In this document: positions 9,302-17,232 of the stretch, one piece after another
Layout of the letters: every line of letters begins with the position of its first letter
How positions within the stretch are numbered: position 1 is the first letter of the stretch
DNA from: Marinomonas piezotolerans
GTDB lineage: Bacteria > Pseudomonadota > Gammaproteobacteria > Pseudomonadales > Marinomonadaceae
Assembly: GCF_003362755.1 (NCBI RefSeq)
Contig: NZ_QKRA01000002.1
Span: 434,001-498,000, forward strand
Reading direction: 5' to 3'
DNA length: 64,000 nucleotides
The notes under the pieces: generated by a model
Seen by the model: only the letters and a program-made list of their open reading frames with translations
The model's database searches: none
Told to the model about the DNA's origin: nothing
Made by a program: the position numbers and the translations under genes

Positions 9302-11074
9302 ATGAAAGCTCGACTACAAACGACGTTACAAGCTGCGGTTAAGACCTTTCCTCTTGACCGATCTTGGGCCTTTACTCTGTCTTCACGATTACTGTCCCTT
9401 ATGGGGATAGTCATCGTGGTGGCAATGCTACCTTGGCTGTCAGGCCAAGACCCCGCATTGGCATTATTGCGGGCGCGCTATTCAGAGCAAAACCCGACCC
9501 CCGAGACATTAAACGCGATTCGCGAGTCCTTAGGCTTAGACCAAGGTCCGATGGCGCTAATGTTGTCTTGGCTTAAGGGGCTACTGCATGGCGATGCGGG
9601 AATATCTTGGGTCTCAGGAAAACCCATATTAGGCGATATGTTGAACGCGGCAGGGGTGTCTCTAACGCTGATGGGGTTTACCTTAGGCGTGTCGTTTGTA
9701 CTGGCTTTGTTACTGTGTATCCCAACCATTCGACGCGGCCTGCGAGGTCAGGCCTATCGTAGCAGTGGCGCGTTTGCGGTGCTGTTGACGGCCTTACCCG
9801 AATTTGTCTTGGCTTCGATGTTGTTATTGGTCGGCTCGGTGTGGCTAGGATGGCTGCCGACGTATGGTTGGAAAGGCATTTCGTATGTGGTTTTACCAGC
9901 GCTAGCGTTAGCGATTCCCACCGCGGGTTACCTAGGGCGGCTATTGTCCGACAATATCGCACAAGTCTTCACCGAGGCATGGGTCGCCACGTGGAGTGTC
10001 GCCGGCGTGAGTCGTTGGCACATCGTTTTAGCGGTGCTTCGCCGGGCTCTGACCACGGTATTGCCTATGATCGGCCTGACCATTGTGGCACTGACGGGCA
10101 GTGTGGTGGCCATTGAGAAAATTTTCGCCATCCCTGGCATTGGTCGTGCCACGCTTGGGGCGGCGGTGTCGAAAGACGTGCCATCCTTGCAACTGGGTGT
10201 GTTGTTCATGCTCGTGTTTGCCTTCTTTATTGGTATGCTGGTGAATGTCTTAAAGGCGATGATTCTCGGTCAAGCATTGCGTCAGGGGGCGATGCCGATT
10301 CCAAAAGAAGCGGATGTCATTCTGGCTAAAAGTACACGTCTGATTCCCGTGATGTGTTTACTGTTATTGGTCGTTATGACCTGCGCTGGCATCACACGTG
10401 ATCCTTATTCAGTGGAATTTATGCGCTTACAAGCGCCGTCGTTGGCGCTACCGTTTGGTGCCGATGCGATGGGGCGTGATTTGTTAGCACGCTTAGCTCA
10501 CGGCAGTTTCTACACCTGTGTGTTAGCGATCGTCGTGGCGTTGGTGTCTTTGCTTTTGGGCTTTGTTATAGGGCAGTTCCCTCGCTTGATGGCAGGGCCC
10601 ATTGAAGTCGCGAACGCATTGCCACCGATTTTGAGTGGATTATTGGTCGCGGCGGTCTATGGCCCCGGGCTGGTGGGGGCCTCCATTGCTGTGATTTTGG
10701 TCAGTTGGGCACCGTTGGCCGCCCATGCTTCAGCACTCACCGCTGAAGTGAAAGCGCGCCCATATGTTCAAATGCTGCCATTAATCGGCGTGGGAGTGAT
10801 ACGTCGCAATGTCTTTTACGTGTTTCCTGCGGTGATTAAACCACTGTTACGCCATGCGATGTTACGCGTTCCGGGGATCGCTTTGACGTTGGCATCGTTA
10901 GGGTTCTTAGGCTTAGGTGCGATGCCTCCAAGCCCAGAGTGGGGCCGTATCTTAGCCGAAGGCTTGCCCTATATTGAACGCAGCTATTGGGTCGTTATAG
11001 CGCCTGTTTCAGCGTTAGGCCTTCTGTCTGTACTGGCGGTGAGTACGGCTAGCGCCTTTGGTAACCGCCGTTAG
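9302..11074 (+). CDS. Fused two-domain ABC permease (DppB/NikB plus DppC/NikC halves)
   Basis: A 590-residue polypeptide carrying two binding-protein-dependent permease domains that are normally two genes. The first half (about 20-330) is DppB/NikB-like, with an EAA-type loop EAWVATWSVAGVSRWH and the IFAIPGIGR segment. The second half (about 345-590) is DppC/NikC-like, with FGADAMGRDLLARL and a second EAA-type loop before FPAVIKPLLRH. The reading frame is continuous across the junction, with no stop or frameshift, so the fusion is real in this sequence. With the two ATPases and lipoprotein it makes a complete importer. Confidence 0.88.
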   Translation: MKARLQTTLQAAVKTFPLDRSWAFTLSSRLLSLMGIVIVVAMLPWLSGQDPALALLRARYSEQNPTPETLNAIRESLGLDQGPMALMLSWLKGLLHGDAGISWVSGKPILGDMLNAAGVSLTLMGFTLGVSFVLALLLCIPTIRRGLRGQAYRSSGAFAVLLTALPEFVLASMLLLVGSVWLGWLPTYGWKGISYVVLPALALAIPTAGYLGRLLSDNIAQVFTEAWVATWSVAGVSRWHIVLAVLRRALTTVLPMIGLTIVALTGSVVAIEKIFAIPGIGRATLGAAVSKDVPSLQLGVLFMLVFAFFIGMLVNVLKAMILGQALRQGAMPIPKEADVILAKSTRLIPVMCLLLLVVMTCAGITRDPYSVEFMRLQAPSLALPFGADAMGRDLLARLAHGSFYTCVLAIVVALVSLLLGFVIGQFPRLMAGPIEVANALPPILSGLLVAAVYGPGLVGASIAVILVSWAPLAAHASALTAEVKARPYVQMLPLIGVGVIRRNVFYVFPAVIKPLLRHAMLRVPGIALTLASLGFLGLGAMPPSPEWGRILAEGLPYIERSYWVVIAPVSALGLLSVLAVSTASAFGNRR

Positions 11075-11171
11075 CTCGATAATTGGATCTATGACGTCGG
11101 CTGCCAGATGAGCGAAAAGGTAATATTGCGCGTATACTTGTCGGCCATTTACCCGTTTTAGGATCACATGT

Positions 11172-11900
11172 ATGTCGCTTCTGTTTGAAGAGCTGGATAG
11201 CCAAGACTCGCCTTTAGGTGAGATTTCCCTTCGTAAGCGACGCATCCCTGCTTTGGGGGATCGTGATATCTACGAAGTAAAGCTGGGCGATGAGTTTTTG
11301 ATGTCGAGTATGTTCGTTGACGCCGAAGAAGCGCTCTCAACCTTAGGGCTGGCGCAGGTAGAAGGTGACAAGCTAAATGTTGTCGTCGGTGGTTTAGGAC
11401 TTGGCTACACTGCGGTTGCAGCCTTGGCCGATGAACGCATTGCCGAGCTGCTAGTAGTGGACGCGATAGAAACCGTGATTCATTGGCATCAACAAGAAAT
11501 GGTGCCCCTTGGTAAAGTACTCAACGCGGACCCTCGTAATCGCTATGTGCTGGGTAGCTTCTTTGACTTAGCAACGGCCCCAGAGACAGGCTTTGACCCG
11601 CAACATGCGGGTAAAAAGTTTGATGCGATTTTGTTAGACATTGACCACTCGCCAACGGAATACCTCAACCCTGCTAACGCTGGGTTCTACACCACTGCGA
11701 ACTTGACTCTGATGGCAGAGCAACTGGTTGAAGACGGCGTATTTGCCATGTGGTCGCAGAACCCACCGGAAGACGACTTCTCTGCCTTGCTGAGCACGGT
11801 TTTTGATACAGTCGAATCTCATTTGATAAGTTTCGACAACCCCTTCCAAGGCGGTGTCGCGACTAATTCCGTGTATGTTTGCAAGCGTCCCATCCGCTAG
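11172..11900 (+). CDS. Spermidine-synthase-like class I methyltransferase-fold protein
   Basis: A 242-residue protein with the nucleotide-binding loop VVVGGLGLGYTA (about 71-82) and an acidic end of the next strand (VVDAIETV), as in spermidine synthases and SAM methyltransferases. The catalytic region reads FDAILLDIDHSP instead of the aminopropyltransferase D-S/T-S-D-P pattern, so true spermidine synthase activity is doubtful. It starts with ATG after AGGAT, 97 bases after the fused permease on the same strand. It may be independent of that operon. Function unassigned. Confidence 0.6.
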   Translation: MSLLFEELDSQDSPLGEISLRKRRIPALGDRDIYEVKLGDEFLMSSMFVDAEEALSTLGLAQVEGDKLNVVVGGLGLGYTAVAALADERIAELLVVDAIETVIHWHQQEMVPLGKVLNADPRNRYVLGSFFDLATAPETGFDPQHAGKKFDAILLDIDHSPTEYLNPANAGFYTTANLTLMAEQLVEDGVFAMWSQNPPEDDFSALLSTVFDTVESHLISFDNPFQGGVATNSVYVCKRPIR

Positions 11901-12011
11901 GGGCAGTGGTGAGGTCGCGGGCATCGATCTCTATATCGCTAAATCTGATGTTGCGGAATGACTAGCGAGTGCTGAATCCGATGATGGTGGATCGCGCCAA
12001 AGCATCAGAGT

Positions 12012-12401
12012 TTATAACTTACCATTCAAGTACTGGATCTCTCCGAACCCAAAACTCCAATCAACATCCGTATTAGTCATAATGGAGATCATCAGGTCCT
12101 TTGGATCTAGGTCGCATTGAGCGGTTAGCTTACTTGCCATTAACTCGTAAAAGTCTTGTTTCATAACGGTCGCGCGTGCACTGGTAAAGACTTGTACGGC
12201 AATGGCCTTGTCCGTGCGCTCGAAACCGAGTCCTGTGTCTTGAAGTATCATACGACCAGGCTTATGTTCGGTGACAATCTGATAGCGATCTCGTTTAGGG
12301 ACTTTAAAAGCGCTCAATACACATTCATGTATCGTGTCCATTAAGATTTTGAGGTCTTCATCGCTACGACCTTCCGTGACATCTATACGTACTAATGGCA
12401 T
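12012..12401 (-). CDS. Tautomerase/4-oxalocrotonate tautomerase superfamily protein
   Basis: A 129-residue tautomerase-family protein. The start is set at 12401, not at the longer frame, because it gives Met-Pro (MPLVRIDV), exposing the catalytic Pro1 after Met removal, and because AGGAG lies eight bases upstream. The length matches the longer double-type tautomerase proteins (about 130). Family reactions are keto-enol tautomerisation or related chemistry; the natural substrate is unknown. It stands alone on the minus strand. Confidence 0.8.
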   Translation of the reverse strand: MPLVRIDVTEGRSDEDLKILMDTIHECVLSAFKVPKRDRYQIVTEHKPGRMILQDTGLGFERTDKAIAVQVFTSARATVMKQDFYELMASKLTAQCDLDPKDLMISIMTNTDVDWSFGFGEIQYLNGKL

Positions 12402-12620
12402 GTTTGTCTCCTGATTTATAACGAGCTTTAGGTATAACAATGTGCGAATGTGGGATCAATTGATTGTCAAAATGTGACCTGTTTTGTCTTTGTTGTGACA
12501 CAAATGCCCCGAGCGTCGGCGACTAATGTGTGTTGTTTAACGCCAGAGTGATCGGATCAAGATTATCGTTGTGAATATTATTTCTTACGTTTGATGTATT
12601 TATTAGCCATGGAGATTGCA

Positions 12621-13025
12621 GTGAAACAATCAGTTAAAGAGCGGTTTGCGGAGTATCCAGAGGACGCTCGGAGTCGATTGGAAGCATTACGCAATATGGT
12701 CTTTCAGTTAGCAGAAGGATTGGCGTTAGGTGAGGTGGACGAATCTTTGAAATGGTGCGAACCAAGCTATCGTGTGAAGACGGGGAGTCCGATTCGAATG
12801 GATTGGAAGGCAAAAACGCCAAATCACTGTTATGTGTTTTTTCATTGCCAATCTAAACTAGTGGATACCTTTCGTGCGTTGTACGGCCAAGAATTAGTGT
12901 TTGAAGGAAATCGTGCCCTCGTGCTAGATCTCAGTCAGCCTATGCCTGAATTCGCCATCAAGCACTGCCTAGAGTTGGCGTTAACGTACCATCAGCGCAA
13001 GCATTTGCCTCTTTTGGGCGCGTAA
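12621..13025 (+). CDS. DUF1801-domain protein
   Basis: A small protein of the DUF1801 (YdhG-like) group, with the family pattern WCEPSYR in the middle and HCYVFFHCQSKLVDTF afterward. The GTG at 12621 is preferred because GGAG lies six bases upstream; in-frame ATG codons at 12594 and 12609 are alternatives with no ribosome site. Function of the family is not established. It is followed by a VOC protein gene 68 bases downstream. Confidence 0.7.
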   Translation: MKQSVKERFAEYPEDARSRLEALRNMVFQLAEGLALGEVDESLKWCEPSYRVKTGSPIRMDWKAKTPNHCYVFFHCQSKLVDTFRALYGQELVFEGNRALVLDLSQPMPEFAIKHCLELALTYHQRKHLPLLGA

Positions 13026-13093
13026 ATAGGGATTAGATTTTGTCTAAGTAATAGGACTGGATAACTTTTTTAGCGAGATCTCAGGAGCCGTGT

Positions 13094-13465
13094 ATGAATT
13101 TAGGTTGTTTCTCAATAAGTTTAGCCGTTAAAGATCTGGCCATATCAAAAGCTTTTTATGAAAAGATTGGTTTTGAGGTGTTTGCTGGAGATGAGTCCCA
13201 TGGTTTTCTTATCATGAAAAATGGGGAGACCAATATTGGTTTATTCCAAGGGATGTTTGATAAAAACATACTCACTTTCAATCCGGGGTGGAATCAAAAC
13301 GCGGAAGATGTGGAGCCGTTCGATGATGTGCGCCAGTTGCAAAAGCACTTTGAATCCCAGGGTATAGACATCGTTGTCAATTCCATTGCTGGGGACGAAG
13401 GGCCATCGAGCTTTTCTGTTATTGATCCGGATGGCAACCCGATACTCATTGACCAACACGTTTAA
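13094..13465 (+). CDS. VOC (glyoxalase/bleomycin resistance) superfamily protein
   Basis: A 123-residue vicinal-oxygen-chelate fold protein. The first repeat opens with SISLAVKDLAISKAFYEKIGF, the standard N-terminal pattern, and the second ends PDGNPILIDQ. A clear Shine-Dalgarno (CAGGAG) precedes the ATG. Members include lyases, dioxygenases and antibiotic-binding proteins; the substrate cannot be told from sequence. Confidence 0.8.
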   Translation: MNLGCFSISLAVKDLAISKAFYEKIGFEVFAGDESHGFLIMKNGETNIGLFQGMFDKNILTFNPGWNQNAEDVEPFDDVRQLQKHFESQGIDIVVNSIAGDEGPSSFSVIDPDGNPILIDQHV

Positions 13466-13540
13466 AAATACGATCAGGTGTTGGTTAGAGGACGTTCTAG
13501 TCTAGTGTCATTCGTACAAGACCTAACCTCGCACTTCGAC

Positions 13541-16009
13541 CTAGTCTGAAGGCGATTTCTCGGCAATGATTGTTTTGAGTTCATTGAGGGAGATTGGATA
13601 AGACAAATAATAGCCCTGTGCAATTTCGCACCCAAGGGTTTTCAACACTTCGAGTTGTTGCGACGTCTCCACGCCCTCTGCAATAGCGCTTAACTGCAAA
13701 CCTCGTGCAATCGTTAAAATTGAGTCAACGATGACGTAGTCCGCCGTATTAAAGCCTAAACCGCTAATAAAGCTTCGATCTAGCTTTAGGATATCGACGG
13801 GGAGGTGCTTCAAAATAGCCAATGAAGAATACCCTGTGCCAAAGTCGTCAACGGCTACCTTAAACCCAAATTGTTTGATTTGATTAATGAAGCCTTCACA
13901 TTGATCGAGTTTAGTGAGCATATCGCGCTCTGTGAGCTCCAATATAATGCTCGAAGCAACCTCAGGGGCTTGATCGTGACATTTCTTTAGGTGATCCAAT
14001 AGGTTCTCTGAGAGGAGCTTGCGCCCAGAAAAATTAACTGACAAAGAGAAGTTACTGGGAACCAAGTTTTGTGAGTGCAATGATATTAAGTCATTGAATA
14101 CAATATCAAAAACATAATTATCTATGTCGACGATTGCACCGGTCTGCTCGGCGACATCCAAAAACTCTCCCGGTAACAAGACCCCTTTCTCGGGATGGTT
14201 CCAGCGCACCAGAGCTTCTGCGCCGTAGATTTCACCAGTGAAGCTGTCGTACTGTGGTTGATATTGTACAAACAGTTCTTGGTTGCGGAGCGCCTTTTTT
14301 AATCCTGAGCTTTTCGACATCAAATTGTGGGCTTCGAATGTCATGGAGTCATGGTAAAGTCGATGATGGTCCCGACCAAAGCGTTTGGCATGATACATCG
14401 CCGTATCTGCATTTCGGATCAAGGTCTCGGAGTCCTCGCCATGTTCAGGGTACAAACATACGCCGACACTGCCGCCAACAAAGACGGTTTGGTTGTCGAT
14501 TGTGAACGGCTGTCCAAGCTCCTCATTAATTTGTTTCGCAAGCATGTTGGCCTGTTCCGTCGTCTTAATTGAACGCGCCAAGACCATGAACTCGTCGCCA
14601 CCCAGTCGAGAGACGGTGTCCGTTTTACCGACAAGATTGCATAATTTCTGCGACACTTCCTGCAGCAATTTGTCTCCGGCACTGTGCCCCATTGAGTCGT
14701 TAATGGTTTTAAAGTGATCGATGTCCAAATAGAGCAGGGCAAAACGGTGATTGAATTGCTCTGCGGTGGCAATGGCGGTATCGATGTTTTTATGGATCAG
14801 TAAGCGGTTAGCTAAGCCAGTGAGTGGATCGTGATGAGCCAGTTTGTGGAGCTTGGAGCGTTCATTATCCAGGTCGTGATAGGTTTTCTTGAGGCGACTG
14901 GCCATCCGATTGAAGGCATTTTCAATCACGTTCCATTCGTCTGATCTATTCAACTCTACAGGATGGTCAAAGTTATAACCCTCAATTTCTTTAAAGCTTC
15001 GCTGTAGCCTAGCCAGAGGCTTAGTGATGTTTTGTCGTACCATGAATAAGATCAGTAAAATGCCGACGATCAACGAGATCACGCCCGTTGCAAGCATCCA
15101 TATACGCATATCGTTTAGATCTTCTCGAAGATCTGTTGATAGGCGCATGGCGCTACTTTGAACGTTTGCCTCAGTGCTCTCTACATAACCGATCAGCGAA
15201 CTTTGTGTACTCACCAGTGCCGACATAACTAGCCAGCGTTGATTGAGATTCGCGGTCATCTTACGCAGGCTAATTCGATAGCGCTTAATAGTATTTAGTA
15301 TGGCGTTGCTGGATTGTTCGACTGCCGCTGAGAGCTTCGGCATATTGTTCAAGTGCATTTCAAGGATATTAAGCTCTTTCAATACTTTGATAATGACCAC
15401 TTGTTCCGTATCTGGGGTAATACTACTGCGAACCGATGCCGCCATTTTGCCTACGCTTAAATACGACTCGCGAATTTGGTGCATGATTTCTAAGTCATTT
15501 CTGAAATCTGAGTCAGGATTGGCAACCAGTTGTGTCACCGAGGTTGAGGCTAAGGCAAAATCTAGCTGATCAATTTCATTGCCAAGCCGTTTATCGATCT
15601 GAGACAACTCCTTTAGGATTCGATTCAGCGTAACGGAGTTACCTAAAAAACGATGGAAGTCGACGATGAAGTTGTTCATTTTGAGTAGGAAGCTATCGTC
15701 ATCGGAAAGAGAGCGAATGCGTTGTAATTGTTCGTCGATGTTAAAGCTTTCTTCTGACAGAATTTCCTCATCGTATAAAAACTTTTGCTCAAGCAGTTGT
15801 ACCCGAGATGACAACAGAAAAATTTCTCGGCTAATCGCTGAGCTACTACTCAGTTCTTGGATGTGACGCGCTGATTCCTGCTCCAGCAGCAACTCAACAT
15901 TGGTGAGAGAGCGAATGAGTAGCGCAATACCCAAGCCGAAAGCGCCTAGCAGAACGGTAATGGATATGGCAAATCGAACGCTTAAGTTCATTTTTTTGAA
16001 TAAGTTCAT
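13541..16009 (-). CDS. Membrane GGDEF/EAL c-di-GMP enzyme with HAMP and helical periplasmic sensor
   Basis: An 822-residue inner-membrane protein: TM1 about 9-33, a long mostly helical periplasmic region to about 300, TM2 about 302-324, HAMP about 325-380, GGDEF domain (GGDEF at 470-474) and EAL domain (EAL at 598-600). The diguanylate cyclase signature is intact but the inhibitory RxxD site has Gly where Arg is expected. The EAL side keeps its expected metal and catalytic residues (ELTERD, VDDFGTGYSSL, LKLDRSF, AEGVET). ATG 16009 overlaps the upstream stop (ATGA) and has AGGAAG eight bases before it; ATG at 16015 is the alternative. Probably bifunctional, tuned by the periplasmic partner encoded just upstream. 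Confidence 0.9.
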   Translation of the reverse strand: MNLFKKMNLSVRFAISITVLLGAFGLGIALLIRSLTNVELLLEQESARHIQELSSSSAISREIFLLSSRVQLLEQKFLYDEEILSEESFNIDEQLQRIRSLSDDDSFLLKMNNFIVDFHRFLGNSVTLNRILKELSQIDKRLGNEIDQLDFALASTSVTQLVANPDSDFRNDLEIMHQIRESYLSVGKMAASVRSSITPDTEQVVIIKVLKELNILEMHLNNMPKLSAAVEQSSNAILNTIKRYRISLRKMTANLNQRWLVMSALVSTQSSLIGYVESTEANVQSSAMRLSTDLREDLNDMRIWMLATGVISLIVGILLILFMVRQNITKPLARLQRSFKEIEGYNFDHPVELNRSDEWNVIENAFNRMASRLKKTYHDLDNERSKLHKLAHHDPLTGLANRLLIHKNIDTAIATAEQFNHRFALLYLDIDHFKTINDSMGHSAGDKLLQEVSQKLCNLVGKTDTVSRLGGDEFMVLARSIKTTEQANMLAKQINEELGQPFTIDNQTVFVGGSVGVCLYPEHGEDSETLIRNADTAMYHAKRFGRDHHRLYHDSMTFEAHNLMSKSSGLKKALRNQELFVQYQPQYDSFTGEIYGAEALVRWNHPEKGVLLPGEFLDVAEQTGAIVDIDNYVFDIVFNDLISLHSQNLVPSNFSLSVNFSGRKLLSENLLDHLKKCHDQAPEVASSIILELTERDMLTKLDQCEGFINQIKQFGFKVAVDDFGTGYSSLAILKHLPVDILKLDRSFISGLGFNTADYVIVDSILTIARGLQLSAIAEGVETSQQLEVLKTLGCEIAQGYYLSYPISLNELKTIIAEKSPSD

Positions 16010-17133
16010 TGCCATATCTTCCTATAAGCCATGCGGTAGTCGTTATCGGGATCGTAGACGCCGACGTTTAGGACGATATTCTCTAAGTTATTTCTAGTGA
16101 TTAAATGAACAGGTGCAAGAAACCCACTATGAGACTCCCCCTGAAAAGCACGATTGAACTCATCGATAATTTGCCAGCCTTGCATGAATAGGGGTTCTGG
16201 AACGGTTGCAAGCTGATGTTTACCTGAACGAATACGGCGATACGCTTCATGGCTACCGTCGCCCGCCGAAATACTTTTAGGAAGATCTTCAGCAGCGATA
16301 CCTGACGCTGTCAAAGATGGGACGGCAAAGTCGATGTAGAGGTCATTGATAACGAGAAAGTGTGTAATTTGATTAGGGAACTGGTTAAGCAGTTTAGCAA
16401 TCGCGGTAGGCATTTCTGCAGCTATGTTATCAAGCGGAATATCCTCAATGGCAAGTAAACGACAATCCGAGCATGCTTGAATACGGGAGGCCATGCGATT
16501 GGCTTTCTGCATTGCAATGCTGTAATTCGAATCGGTAAAAATGACGACCTGCGCCTTATAGCCTGAGTTGACGATGGCGAATAAGGCAGCAATGTCACCC
16601 ACTTCTTCTGCATCAGTCGTGATATTTGTATATAAGCCTAACTCGGGATTCGGACCAGCTTCGTTAGCCGCATGCCAACCAATTACTTTTATACCAAAGT
16701 GTTGGGCGGTTTTTATGGTGTCTTCGTGAAATTTTGCGTCAATTCCGCCCAAAACGATACCATCGGGTTTGAGCATAATGGCCCGATTCAATGCGGCGGA
16801 CTGACGTAGTTTAGACCCCTTGCCATCAAGTAAGTAAAGGTTCCAATCGAGACCTTCCATCGATTCGGTCATACCTTTCACAACACTGTTGACGCCGTCA
16901 TTGCGTAAATCTGACGCGACAAATACAAGGTGTTTTTTCGGAGCGATGGTCGGGCCAAGCACAGGGCCTTGCCAAAGGCTATCGACCTCAATCGCATTTT
17001 GTACTCGTTGCTCAATACTTAAACGATCTTCAATGGCATACTGATACCCTGATAATGTCATTAGAAAAATGGATATCAGTGTCTTAATGACGGTATATTG
17101 GCGGCGCGTTGAGCTGTTCACGGTTACAAACAT
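16006..17133 (-). CDS. RbsB-like periplasmic sugar-type binding protein, probable sensor partner
   Basis: A 375-residue type I periplasmic binding protein (Peripl_BP_4 class). An N-terminal hydrophobic segment (about 16-33) looks like a signal peptide or anchor. The core begins at KKHLVFVASDLRND and includes LKPDGIVLGGID and VIGWHAANEAGPN, typical of ribose/galactose-type proteins. No ABC permease or ATPase is nearby; instead its stop overlaps the GGDEF/EAL gene by four bases. That argues for a signalling role, by analogy with NspS-MbaA or TorT-TorS pairs. Ligand unknown. Confidence 0.82.
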   Translation of the reverse strand: MFVTVNSSTRRQYTVIKTLISIFLMTLSGYQYAIEDRLSIEQRVQNAIEVDSLWQGPVLGPTIAPKKHLVFVASDLRNDGVNSVVKGMTESMEGLDWNLYLLDGKGSKLRQSAALNRAIMLKPDGIVLGGIDAKFHEDTIKTAQHFGIKVIGWHAANEAGPNPELGLYTNITTDAEEVGDIAALFAIVNSGYKAQVVIFTDSNYSIAMQKANRMASRIQACSDCRLLAIEDIPLDNIAAEMPTAIAKLLNQFPNQITHFLVINDLYIDFAVPSLTASGIAAEDLPKSISAGDGSHEAYRRIRSGKHQLATVPEPLFMQGWQIIDEFNRAFQGESHSGFLAPVHLITRNNLENIVLNVGVYDPDNDYRMAYRKIWQ

Positions 17134-17232
17134 TTACCTTTATTCTGGTCACGTTTAGTGGGGAATCCGTCTAGGATAAGTAAGAATTGTATGCTAACCC
17201 CTCCACTTATTATGTTTTTAAAGGATTGATAA

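Noticed and set aside
6103-11074. Nickel importer NikABCDE
   Set aside because: Sequence groups cannot be separated by eye and the RpiR regulator does not suggest nickel. No urease or hydrogenase gene is present.
12493-12503. TTGTGACACAA palindrome before the DUF1801 gene
   Set aside because: Too short and without an evident regulator; could be chance.
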